DNA of 5,826 nt from Dehalococcoidales bacterium (GCA_026416775.1 JAOAEN010000001.1:16351-22176); one strand, 5' to 3'; positions 1 through 5,624 are shown, numbered from the stretch's first letter. Numbers and translations: made by a program. Notes: a model not told the origin generated them from the letters alone.

Positions 1-320
1 ATGGCGTGGATAAAGACCAGCGGCAAGATCAGCCCCTTGCGGCTGCCAACCTTTTCGCAGAGTTCGGGGGCGGCAAGCTGGGAAATGCTGAGCAGAAAGT
101 TGGGGATGCTTGCCAGCATGCCCACCTGGGCGGTCGTGGCTTTGAGTGCCAGCGCCAGGGGCGTGATGTAGTTCTGGGTGAGTCCCTGCATTGCCGCCCA
201 GGCACTACCGTCAAGCACGCTCATTTTGAGGCTTCTCTTGACGGCACGCCGGCGGTGATAGTCTTCCCGGATGGTTTCTGTCTGTCCCAAGTTTTTGAAA
301 GTGAATAGCCCGGAAGTCAT
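1..320 (-). CDS. MFS-like membrane transporter, N-terminal part (cut by left edge)
   Basis: The minus frame is open from ATG at 320-318 to the window edge, giving 106 residues with no stop. A stop lies five codons before this ATG. A GAAGG Shine-Dalgarno sits about 8 nt upstream. The first ~37 residues are polar and basic (DYHRRRAVKRSLK around 20-32). A hydrophobic span follows at about 38-59 (SVLDGSAWAAMQGLTQNYI region) and another at about 64-84 (VGMLASIPNFLLSISQL). A short loop with PELCEKVGSRKG at 85-96 then leads into a third hydrophobic stretch. A loop with GxRKG after TM2 is the usual place of MFS motif A, and the SVLDG...A opening resembles MFS proteins I recall; both are family-level inference. 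The substrate is unknown. An alternative start is ATG at 224-222, but it would discard the basic N-tail and has no clear ribosome site. The gene follows the SDR on the same strand but has its own promoter. Confidence 0.68.
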   Translation of the reverse strand, partial: MTSGLFTFKNLGQTETIREDYHRRRAVKRSLKMSVLDGSAWAAMQGLTQNYITPLALALKATTAQVGMLASIPNFLLSISQLAAPELCEKVGSRKGLILPLVFIHA

Positions 321-329
321 CTTCCGGGC
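308..329 (-). promoter_or_regulatory. Hairpin with the transporter start codon in its loop
   Basis: GCCCGGAAG (308-316) and CTTCCGGGC (321-329) are perfect 9-bp arms around a 4-nt loop. On the minus-strand mRNA the loop reads AUGA and contains the start codon of the transporter; the last G of the Shine-Dalgarno begins the stem. No U-tract follows on either strand, so a terminator is unlikely. The inference is a fold that can limit translation initiation. Confidence 0.55.
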
Positions 330-346
330 CTTCTACCAGCCGCTCC

Positions 347-361
347 GTGGGTCAGACCCAC
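347..361 (-). promoter_or_regulatory. Perfect 15-bp palindrome at the transporter transcription start (candidate operator)
   Basis: GTGGGTC-A-GACCCAC has 7-bp arms around one base. It begins 7 bp past the -10 box of the minus-strand promoter, so it covers roughly +1 to +15, a usual place for a repressor site. The core GGTCTGACC resembles operators of FadR-subfamily GntR regulators such as LldR, but with an extra base in each arm. As RNA it could instead form a 5'-terminal 6-bp hairpin with a CUG loop. Confidence 0.5.
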
Positions 362-368
362 ATTATCT

Positions 369-395
369 ATTATAGCACATACCACCGGTTGTCAA
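369..395 (-). promoter_or_regulatory. Sigma-70-type promoter of the MFS-like gene
   Basis: On the minus strand TTGACA (395-390) is followed by TATAAT (374-369), both perfect consensus hexamers. The spacer is 15 bp, or 16 bp if the -10 is read one base later as ATAATA, which is shorter than the ideal 17. The -35 box starts 5 bp after the SDR stop codon. The leader to ATG 320 would be about 40 nt. Confidence 0.65.
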
Positions 396-399
396 TCGT

Positions 400-1197
400 T
401 TAGATGACCGAGCCGCCCGAAACATGGAATATCTGTCCGGTAACCCAGCCTGTTACATCCGAGGCGAGGAAGACCGTGGCATTGGCGATATCCGCCGGGG
501 TGCCCATGCGCCGCAGGGGGAAGTTGGCAAGCATCGCCTCGCGCATCTTCTGCATCTGCTCGGGTGGAAGCGGGGGCATACCTTCGCGGAGCACGGCGCC
601 GAAGTTCGTCGGGGCAGGACCCGGGGCGACGCAGTTAACGCGGATGCCGTTCGGTCCCTCAACATAGGCAAGCTGCTTGGTGAAGAGGTCAAGTGCGTAC
701 TTGGACATGGCGTATACGCCGACTCCCATGGCATACTGGTGCGTGCTGCCCGAGCCGATGTTCACGATGACGCCGTACTTCTGCTTCCTCATGTGGGGGA
801 GGACTGCCTTGGTAACGTTCATCGTGCCGAAGAGGTTGAGCTTCATCTGCTTTTCCCAGACCTCTTCGTTTTGCTGGTCAAGCGGCACGTAGTCCTTGTG
901 GAGGATGCCGCCTGCTACGTTGCAGAGGATGTCGATCTTGCCGAAGGCATCAATGACCTTCTGCACCATGGCCCTGACCTCGTCCTTGTTCGTGATATCG
1001 GCTTTGACGGCGATCGTCTTTGCGCCCAGCTTCTTTATGGCTTCGGCGGTCTTCTCCACATCGGCAAGGTTGAGGTCGGTCACCGCAACGGCATCACAGC
1101 CTTCCTTGGCAAGAAGCAGGGCAATCTCCTTACCGAAGCCCACCTGGCTGCCGGCACCGGTGACAAGTGCTACCTTCCCTTTGAACTGTAGATCCAT
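400..1197 (-). CDS. Short-chain dehydrogenase/reductase (SDR family, classical type)
   Basis: A 265-residue cytosolic oxidoreductase with a Rossmann fold, the normal length for classical SDRs. The nucleotide-binding glycine loop is at 13-22 (TGAGSQVGFG), with two more residues than the common TGxxxGxG form. D41 at the end of strand 2 suggests NAD(H) rather than NADP(H). D67 (ADIT) contacts adenine in relatives. NVAG at 93-96 is the usual NNAG motif. The catalytic tetrad is N121, S149, Y162 and K166 (YAMSK). PG at 192-193 and the C-terminal GG at 261-262 are also typical. It probably oxidises or reduces a secondary alcohol/ketone, such as a 3-oxoacyl or cyclic substrate, but the substrate cannot be read from the sequence. 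The start is ATG 1197-1195, with AGGA/GGGA purines 7-11 nt upstream. It diverges from the TetR gene and lies upstream of the MFS-like gene on the same strand. No terminator is visible after it. Confidence 0.93.
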   Translation of the reverse strand: MDLQFKGKVALVTGAGSQVGFGKEIALLLAKEGCDAVAVTDLNLADVEKTAEAIKKLGAKTIAVKADITNKDEVRAMVQKVIDAFGKIDILCNVAGGILHKDYVPLDQQNEEVWEKQMKLNLFGTMNVTKAVLPHMRKQKYGVIVNIGSGSTHQYAMGVGVYAMSKYALDLFTKQLAYVEGPNGIRVNCVAPGPAPTNFGAVLREGMPPLPPEQMQKMREAMLANFPLRRMGTPADIANATVFLASDVTGWVTGQIFHVSGGSVI

Positions 1198-1249
1198 AAA
1201 AAGTCCCGTCCTTTCTTTTACTTCCGTACAAAGCTGTAAATATGTTTAT

Positions 1250-1330
1250 CTATTCTAAAACTTTTCCGGTTCTTGATGCAATCGGGATTTCCAGCGGTAT
1301 TTGCACTTTAATGGTCTTTTTATCTCCCAT
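1250..1330 (-). CDS. Doubtful small ORF, 26 residues, upstream of the SDR gene
   Basis: ATG 1330-1328 to TAG 1252-1250 encodes a 26-residue peptide beginning MGDKKTIKV. Residues 7-17 (IKVQIPLEIPI) alternate hydrophobic and other residues exactly, as a beta strand would. The frame stays open upstream to about 1408 without another ATG, reading HVKPYAGNRPIQPGE just before the start. A weak GGGCGAG lies directly before the ATG. It could be a real small protein, the tail of a decayed gene, or chance. I recognise no family. It ends 52 bp before the SDR start and would be co-transcribed with it only if transcription began further upstream than the promoter proposed here. Confidence 0.22.
   Translation of the reverse strand: MGDKKTIKVQIPLEIPIASRTGKVLE
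1252..1281 (-). promoter_or_regulatory. Possible promoter of the SDR gene
   Basis: On the minus strand TTGCAT (1281-1276) and TAGAAT (1257-1252) are separated by 18 bp, each with four or five consensus bases. They would give a leader of about 45-50 nt to the SDR start. The rest of the 1198-1400 gap shows no stronger pair facing this way. It is a weak assignment, and other AT-rich hexamers nearby could serve. Confidence 0.35.
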
Positions 1331-1367
1331 CTCGCCCGGCTGGATGGGTCTATTTCCTGCATATGGC

Positions 1368-1396
1368 TTGACATGGTAGGCGTCGCACGTTATTAT
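1368..1396 (+). promoter_or_regulatory. Sigma-70 promoter of the tetR-ABC operon
   Basis: TTGACA (1368-1373), a 17-bp spacer and TATTAT (1391-1396) form a near-consensus promoter. The expected transcription start is about 1402-1405, inside the 18-bp palindrome that follows and next to the first possible ATG. Confidence 0.8.
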
Positions 1397-1400
1397 TATG

Positions 1401-1418
1401 TGAATGAATATTCATTCA
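1401..1418 (+). promoter_or_regulatory. Perfect 18-bp palindrome: TetR-family operator, FadR(Bsu)-like
   Basis: TGAATGAATATTCATTCA is a perfect inverted repeat centred between 1409 and 1410. It starts four bases after the -10 box and so covers the transcription start. It fits the consensus I recall for the Bacillus subtilis TetR-type FadR (TGAATGA-MTAN-TCATTCA), a repressor released by long-chain acyl-CoA. The adjacent TetR gene is the obvious candidate to bind here and repress its own operon. Operator identity is strong by pattern and position; acyl-CoA sensing is inference. Confidence 0.8.
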
Positions 1419-2078
1419 TTTAACAGCAAAATGGAGCGGAAAAAGGCCGGAAGGGATAGGGCTACCGGGGACAGACGCCAGCGTATCCTTGAGGCCGCCC
1501 TTGATGTCTTTTGCCGTAAGGGATGTGCCGCCAGCATCCCCGAAATCGCGCGAAAGGCTAACGTGGCGGTGGGCACGATTTACCTTTATTTCCCCGGCAA
1601 GCGCGAGCTTTTTGTTGATGTCATCAGGACCTTTGTGCTGAGTCCCCGGTTCGTTGCACTTGTGGAGAGATTACCCCATGGTGATGAAGATGCGGTCCTC
1701 AGGAATATTATCCTTGACAGGTTGAACCTGATAGATGACCCGCGCTACGGGAAAATCCCTTCGCTTATGGGGGAAGTCCTGCGCGACGATGAGCTGCGGG
1801 CACAGTGGCTTGAAGGCTTTCTCCGGCCGATGATGCAGCGGATTGAGGAGATCTACCGCAGGTTTCCTGCCCCCGGTCGGGGGAGGGGATGGGATCCTGC
1901 ACTCATGATCAGGCTTGCCGGCGGGCTTATCATCGGCTTTCTTATTCTCCGGGCAGCGGAGGGGGAAAGTAGCCCGTTATCCGGGCTATCATGTGAGCGG
2001 CTTGCCGAGGAAATCGCCGCTTTTATCCGGCGCGGTCTGGATAGAAGCCGGGATCCGGAAGAAGGAGGGCAGAGATGA
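1404..2078 (+). CDS. TetR/AcrR-family transcriptional regulator
   Basis: A 224-residue protein (215 if the second ATG, 1431, is used) with the TetR plan. The N-terminal DNA-binding domain is at about 25-71 (RRQRILEAALDVFCRKG, then SIPEIARKANVAVGTIYLYF, with the recognition helix around 54-63). A mostly helical C-terminal ligand-binding and dimer domain follows. It most likely represses the operon it heads, and a small ligand releases it. The start is uncertain: ATG 1404 lies inside the palindromic operator at the predicted transcription start, which would make a leaderless message; ATG 1431 has no Shine-Dalgarno either. No other start precedes the DNA-binding domain. Its stop overlaps the ABC ATPase start by 4 bases (ATGA), so the two are probably translationally coupled. 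The C-terminus is rich in charged residues (RSRDPEEGGQR). The similarity of its operator to that of FadR hints at an acyl-CoA or other lipid ligand. Confidence 0.92.
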   Translation: MNIHSFNSKMERKKAGRDRATGDRRQRILEAALDVFCRKGCAASIPEIARKANVAVGTIYLYFPGKRELFVDVIRTFVLSPRFVALVERLPHGDEDAVLRNIILDRLNLIDDPRYGKIPSLMGEVLRDDELRAQWLEGFLRPMMQRIEEIYRRFPAPGRGRGWDPALMIRLAGGLIIGFLILRAAEGESSPLSGLSCERLAEEIAAFIRRGLDRSRDPEEGGQR

Positions 2079-2818
2079 CGGACATGGCAGTTATCCTGAA
2101 TGGTGTGAGCTTCCAGTACGGCAGGCTCAGGGTTATTGACGGGATTTCTCTTCAGATCCCGCGTGGCGTGAGCTTCGGGCTCCTGGGGCCGAACGGCGCC
2201 GGTAAGACCACCCTGATAAGGCTGCTCGTGGGGCTGCTGCGCCCGTCTTCGGGCAGTATCATGTGCCTCGGGCAGGCGCCTTCACGGAGGAGTGCGCACC
2301 TGATCGGCTACATGCCGGAGCTACCGGCGCTTTACGGTGAGCTGACAGTTGAGCAGAATATTGATTTCTTCGCCAGGGTTTACGGGCTCAGGGATGCCAG
2401 GGCAAGGCGGACAAGGGTCGGTGAGGTTATCAGCCTGATTGACCTTGACCCGAAACGCAGGACCCCGGTGATGAAGCTGAGCGGCGGCATGAAGCAGCGG
2501 GTGAGCTTGGGATGTGCCATCGTCCATAAACCGCCGCTGCTTCTTCTTGACGAGCCGACGGTCGGGCTTGACCCGGAGCTGAGGGTGCGCTTCTGGGAGT
2601 ATTTCAACGACCTCACCTCGCGTGGTACCACGATCATTATCTCCAGCCATACCATGGACGATGCTGCCCATTGCGGTCAGCTCATCTTCCTGCGTCATGG
2701 CAGGATCGTGGCAAGGGGTTCACCGCAGGAGCTCAAAGCCGCAACCGGCAACCCGCATGCCAGTCTGGAAGAGGCCTTTCTCCACTTTATAAGACAGTCT
2801 GGGGAAGGAGATCTATGA
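2075..2818 (+). CDS. ABC transporter ATP-binding protein (ABC-2 exporter type, DrrA/NatA-like)
   Basis: A 247-residue nucleotide-binding subunit that powers the permease encoded next. Visible motifs are Walker A GPNGAGKT (38-45), signature LSGGMKQR (135-142), Walker B LLLLDEP (155-161, with D159 and catalytic E160), D-loop GLD (164-166) and switch histidine H192. The Q-loop reads GYMPELPALYGELT, so glutamate (E82) replaces the usual glutamine. I recall glutamate here in some exporter-type subunits, so it need not mean loss of function. The domain is a single, complete, cytoplasmic ATPase with little C-terminal extension. GGAGG at 2064-2068 gives a strong ribosome site 6 nt before ATG 2075. 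The start overlaps the TetR stop, and the stop lies within the ATGATGA that starts the permease. The likely role is export of a drug-like or lipid-like compound; the substrate is not shown by the sequence. Confidence 0.95.
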   Translation: MTDMAVILNGVSFQYGRLRVIDGISLQIPRGVSFGLLGPNGAGKTTLIRLLVGLLRPSSGSIMCLGQAPSRRSAHLIGYMPELPALYGELTVEQNIDFFARVYGLRDARARRTRVGEVISLIDLDPKRRTPVMKLSGGMKQRVSLGCAIVHKPPLLLLDEPTVGLDPELRVRFWEYFNDLTSRGTTIIISSHTMDDAAHCGQLIFLRHGRIVARGSPQELKAATGNPHASLEEAFLHFIRQSGEGDL

Positions 2819-3546
2819 TGAGTGTCTTTCACATTGCCCGCAGGGTAATACTGCAGGTGTTGCGCGACCGACGCACCATTGCTCTTCTGATCATCGTCCC
2901 GCTCATTATTGCAAGTATCGTTGGCGTCAGCATCCCGGACAGGGGCGTCCTGGACTATATCGCCCCGGCACTGCTTGCCGTGCTCATCCTCTTTTTTGGC
3001 TTCCTGATCTCCGGTATCAGTGTGCTGCGGGAACGTTCTCAGGGGACGATGGAAAGGCTTCTGGCGGCACCGCTCTCAAGGATGGATATTGTGGCAGGCT
3101 ATCTCCTCGGTTTCCTTGCCTTTGCCCTGTTGCAGACGCTTATCATCTTTTTCTACATGGTGTATGTCCTGGACCTGAACTACCGCGGCGATCTCTGGCA
3201 GATACTCATCTTTGAGGTGCTCATCGGTATCATGGCCGTATGCCTGGGCACGTTCTGTTCCGTCTTTGCCCGCAACGAGTTCCAGATCATGCAGTTTATC
3301 CCCATGGTCATCGTGCCCCAGATCTTTCTCTGCGGGGTGCTCTGGCCGGTGGAACAGATGCCGGAATATCTCCAGTGGATCGGCAAGGTCCTGCCCCTCT
3401 ACTACGGGGCTGAAGGCATCCGCAGGATGATGCTTCTGGGGGAAAGCCTGCTGGATATCGGCAGGGAGATCGGCATCCTGGCGGCTTATGCCATCGGGTT
3501 GCTTGTGCTTGCCGCAGCGACATTGCGACGGGGGACTGCGGTATAG
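2818..3546 (+). CDS. ABC-2 type permease (exporter membrane subunit, DrrB/NodJ-like)
   Basis: A 242-residue inner-membrane protein with about six hydrophobic spans near 20-38, 48-68, 95-117, 128-150, 158-178 and 216-236. This is the compact ABC-2 form without a large external domain. The cytoplasmic stretch RERSQGTMERLLAAPLSR (71-88) is the conserved ExGTxExLxxxP coupling segment that contacts the ATPase. LWPVEQMPEYLQWIGKVLPLYYGAEGIR (175-202) matches the conserved segment before the last span. Two in-frame ATGs stand side by side (2815 and 2818). AAGGAG at 2805-2810 is 4 nt from the first and 7 nt from the second, so 2818 is preferred. The open frame extends back to 2671, but that part overlaps the ATPase gene and does not look like this family. 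With the ATPase it should form a 2+2 exporter under TetR control. Confidence 0.92.
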   Translation: MSVFHIARRVILQVLRDRRTIALLIIVPLIIASIVGVSIPDRGVLDYIAPALLAVLILFFGFLISGISVLRERSQGTMERLLAAPLSRMDIVAGYLLGFLAFALLQTLIIFFYMVYVLDLNYRGDLWQILIFEVLIGIMAVCLGTFCSVFARNEFQIMQFIPMVIVPQIFLCGVLWPVEQMPEYLQWIGKVLPLYYGAEGIRRMMLLGESLLDIGREIGILAAYAIGLLVLAAATLRRGTAV

Positions 3547-3557
3547 AATCGGTATCC

Positions 3558-3576
3558 CGTTGCGGAATGCGCAACG
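3558..3576. repeat. Inverted repeat in the gap after the exporter operon
   Basis: CGTTGCG-GAATG-CGCAACG has perfect 7-bp arms and a 5-nt loop and lies 12 bp past the permease stop. No run of T follows on either strand, so it is not a standard intrinsic terminator. It could be a weak or factor-assisted 3' end of the exporter message, or a protein-binding site about 57 bp upstream of the -35 box of the next operon. Confidence 0.35.
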
Positions 3577-3632
3577 TAAACCTCTCAGAATAACGCATCA
3601 CCTGCGGCTGGCAGCCTTAACGTAAGCAAAAA

Positions 3633-3661
3633 TTGACAAGAAGGGAAGGACATGCTACACT
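3633..3661 (+). promoter_or_regulatory. Sigma-70 promoter of the peptide-permease operon
   Basis: TTGACA (3633-3638), a 17-bp spacer and TACACT (3656-3661, four of six consensus bases). Transcription would start near 3668 in the A/T-rich run AAAAATTTATTTTT, leaving a leader of about 43 nt. It makes the permease pair a unit separate from the exporter operon upstream. Confidence 0.65.
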
Positions 3662-3689
3662 AGCTCAAAAATTTATTTTTCAGCACCGG

Positions 3690-3710
3690 CACCTTTGAGG
3701 TGGGACCTGT
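3690..3710 (+). promoter_or_regulatory. Ribosome binding site of the DppB-like gene, inside a small hairpin
   Basis: GAGGTG (3697-3702) is a strong Shine-Dalgarno 8 nt before ATG 3711 and decides this start. CACCT (3690-3694) and AGGTG (3698-3702) pair perfectly around TTG, so a 5-bp stem would cover the site. The stem is short and may be only a modest brake on translation. Confidence 0.45.
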
Positions 3711-4676
3711 ATGACGGCATACATCATCCGGCGTATTATCATCGGGCTGATCGTTCTTCTGCTTGTCACGATGCTGGTCTTCCTTCTGGTGCGCCTCTTA
3801 CCCGGGGACCCGCTGGTTGTCTTCCTCGGCCAGTCTTTCACACAGATGCAGCAGCGTATCACCACCGCGGAATACGAAGCGCTGAAACACCAGTGGGGGC
3901 TTGACCGCCCGCTTTATATCCAGTATGTTGACTGGCTGGGTAAGGCACTCCGCGGCGACCTCGGCAGGTCGATCAAGGTGAACGAAAAGATATCCACGCT
4001 TATTGCCGAGCGCATGCCGCGCACGATATACATCGGTCTGGTCACGTTGCTTTTCTCCAGCATCAGCGGTATTCTTGTGGGCATCATCTGTGCCCTGCGG
4101 CGTGGCACATGGCTTGATAACACCCTTACCACGATTGCCAATATCGGGATGGTGATTCCCGTCTTCTGGCTGGCAATACTCTTGATGTACCTTTTTTCCT
4201 ACAAGCTAAGGTGGCTGCCGACAAGCGGCTGGGTCAACCCGTTTGATGACTTCTGGGGGCATGTCAAGTGCATGATCATGCCCTTCCTTTCCATGGCGGT
4301 GGGCAGCGTTGCCGGGCTTGCCCGCATCGTCCGTTCCTGCATGCTTGAGGTCATCGCCGCCGACTACATCCGCACCGCCTGGGCGAAAGGGCTGCGGGAA
4401 AGAATTATCGTCATGAGGCACCAGATGAAAAACGCCATGATCCCCGTGGTAACCATGCTTGGCGGCTCTCTGGTCGGCGTCATGGGTGGCTCAATCTTCA
4501 TCGAGACCATCTTTGCCATTCCCGGTATCGGACTGCTCACCACAAGGGCGATTTTTGACCAGGACTATCAGGTGGTGCAGGCAACCGTACTGCTGTTCGG
4601 TCTGGTGATCATCATGTCCAACCTTCTTGTTGACATAATCTGGGCGTGGATGGATCCGCGTATCAGGTATGCCTAG
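3711..4676 (+). CDS. Peptide/nickel-type ABC importer permease, DppB-like
   Basis: A 321-residue inner-membrane permease, normal length for the DppB/OppB/NikB family. MTAYIIRRIIIGLIVLLLVTMLVFLLVRLLPGDP (1-34) is the classic N-terminal span ending in the RLLPGDP motif. An external segment follows, with the LDRPLYIQYVDWLGKALRGDLGRS region (64-87). Further spans are near 105-128, 140-163, 187-206, 246-270 and 287-312. The cytoplasmic EAA loop, which docks the ATPase, is at about 213-243 (ADYIRTAWAKGLRERIIVMRH, with conserved G227). ETIFAIPGIG at 265-274 and the DPRIRYA end are also family hallmarks. It pairs with the DppC-like permease 9 bp downstream to form the channel. The substrate could be peptides, nickel or another small solute, and cannot be chosen because no binding protein is encoded here. 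The gene starts its operon, whereas relatives usually follow a binding-protein gene. Confidence 0.95.
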   Translation: MTAYIIRRIIIGLIVLLLVTMLVFLLVRLLPGDPLVVFLGQSFTQMQQRITTAEYEALKHQWGLDRPLYIQYVDWLGKALRGDLGRSIKVNEKISTLIAERMPRTIYIGLVTLLFSSISGILVGIICALRRGTWLDNTLTTIANIGMVIPVFWLAILLMYLFSYKLRWLPTSGWVNPFDDFWGHVKCMIMPFLSMAVGSVAGLARIVRSCMLEVIAADYIRTAWAKGLRERIIVMRHQMKNAMIPVVTMLGGSLVGVMGGSIFIETIFAIPGIGLLTTRAIFDQDYQVVQATVLLFGLVIIMSNLLVDIIWAWMDPRIRYA

Positions 4677-4685
4677 GGGGATGCG

Positions 4686-5624
4686 ATGACCGAGGAAACA
4701 AAGGCACCAGTCGATCCTTCCAGGGGTGAAGAGGTTTTCCTTGAGGTGCCGCGCACCAGCACCCTGCGCCGTATGGTGATGGTCATTTTCAGCCGCAAGC
4801 TCTATGCCATCGGTTTTATCATCGTGGTGTTGATCTGCCTTGTGGCGATTTTTGCCCCGCTGATTGCCCCCTATGACCCGATCAAGACGGACATCCGTAA
4901 TCGTCTTGCGCAGCCGAGCCGTGAACACTGGCTGGGCACCGACCAGCTTGGCAGGGATATTCTGAGCCGTATCATCTACGGGGCGCGGACCTCGCTCATG
5001 GTCAGTATCTCGTCCGTCCTTTTCGGCAATATCATCGGCGGAATCATGGGGCTTACGGCGGCCTACTACGGAGGCTGGGTCTTTGCCGTCATCATGAGGA
5101 TTACCGATGCCCTGATGGCGTTCCCCAGCATTATTCTGGTCATCCTTGTGGCAGGGCTGGTCAACGTGCAGGGTGGAGGTACCGGGGCGGCCAGTATTCC
5201 GCTCGTGATTTTTGCCCTCGGTTTTGGCGGCATTGCCGGAATGTGCCGCATGATGTGCGGGCTGGCACTCAGCGTCAAGCAGAACGACTACGTGATGGCG
5301 GCACGTGCCATCGGTATGAGCAACTGGCGTATCATCCGCACGCAGATCTTCCCCAATGCCTTCCCGCCGATCATGGTGAACATCACCATGGGCATCGGGG
5401 GCATGGTCATGGGGGAGGCCGGCCTGAGCTTTCTCGGCATCGGTATACTGCCCCCAACGCCTTCCTGGGGAAACATGATCATGGACGGGCAGCAGTACCT
5501 TCTCACCAACCCGCTGCTTTCGCTGGTGCCGGGTGTGGCGATCATGCTGTTGATGTTCGGCTTTAACATGTTCGGGGACGGTCTGCGCGATGCGGTGGAC
5601 CCGAGATTAAAGGGTGTGATCTAG
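4686..5624 (+). CDS. Peptide/nickel-type ABC importer permease, DppC-like
   Basis: A 312-residue inner-membrane permease of the DppC/OppC/NikC family. A polar N-tail (1-27) precedes the first span (about 39-61, ending in APLIAPYDP). The conserved HWLGTDQLGRDILSRIIYGAR is at 81-101. The remaining spans are near 104-127, 131-159, 170-190, 229-252 and 276-297. The EAA loop is DYVMAARAIGMSNWRIIRTQ (201-220), with conserved G210. GLSFLGIGILPPTPSWG (246-262) and DGLRDAVDPRLK (298-309) complete the family signature. GGGGA ends 4 nt before ATG 4686 and follows directly on the DppB-like stop, so the pair is co-transcribed and probably co-translated. Nothing is truncated or missing. ATPase (DppD/F-type) and binding-protein genes would be expected next, but a terminator follows instead. 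Confidence 0.95.
   Translation: MTEETKAPVDPSRGEEVFLEVPRTSTLRRMVMVIFSRKLYAIGFIIVVLICLVAIFAPLIAPYDPIKTDIRNRLAQPSREHWLGTDQLGRDILSRIIYGARTSLMVSISSVLFGNIIGGIMGLTAAYYGGWVFAVIMRITDALMAFPSIILVILVAGLVNVQGGGTGAASIPLVIFALGFGGIAGMCRMMCGLALSVKQNDYVMAARAIGMSNWRIIRTQIFPNAFPPIMVNITMGIGGMVMGEAGLSFLGIGILPPTPSWGNMIMDGQQYLLTNPLLSLVPGVAIMLLMFGFNMFGDGLRDAVDPRLKGVI

Noticed and set aside
6..308. Plus-strand ORF of 100 residues at the left end
   Set aside because: The opposite strand encodes a coherent membrane-transporter N-terminus with its own promoter and Shine-Dalgarno. The plus ORF is low-complexity and lacks any family likeness.
308..329. Hairpin as an intrinsic terminator for the SDR message
   Set aside because: No U-tract follows on the minus strand (TATTCACTTTC), and the hairpin contains the next gene's start codon downstream of a consensus promoter.
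424..1191. Long plus-strand ORF (255 residues) opposite the SDR gene
   Set aside because: It is an antisense shadow. The minus frame carries every SDR motif, while the plus frame has no recognisable domain and no ribosome site.
1328..1350. CCCATC...GATGGG inverted repeat in the tetR-SDR gap
   Set aside because: The arms are only 6 bp with an 11-nt loop, and it is not placed on either proposed promoter. This is within chance expectation.
2671..2817. N-terminal extension of the ABC-2 permease frame
   Set aside because: It overlaps the end of the ATPase gene in another frame and is not membrane-like. The strong AAGGAG lies just before ATG 2815/2818, where the family's normal N-terminus begins.
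3667..3680. AAAAATTTATTTTT run as a terminator or curved-DNA element
   Set aside because: There is no GC stem before it, and it sits at the predicted transcription start of the permease operon. It is most simply AT-rich initial transcribed DNA.
4491..4928. Minus-strand ORF of 145 residues across the DppB/DppC junction
   Set aside because: It is antisense to two clear permease genes, histidine- and aspartate-rich from reverse-read hydrophobic codons, with no motif.
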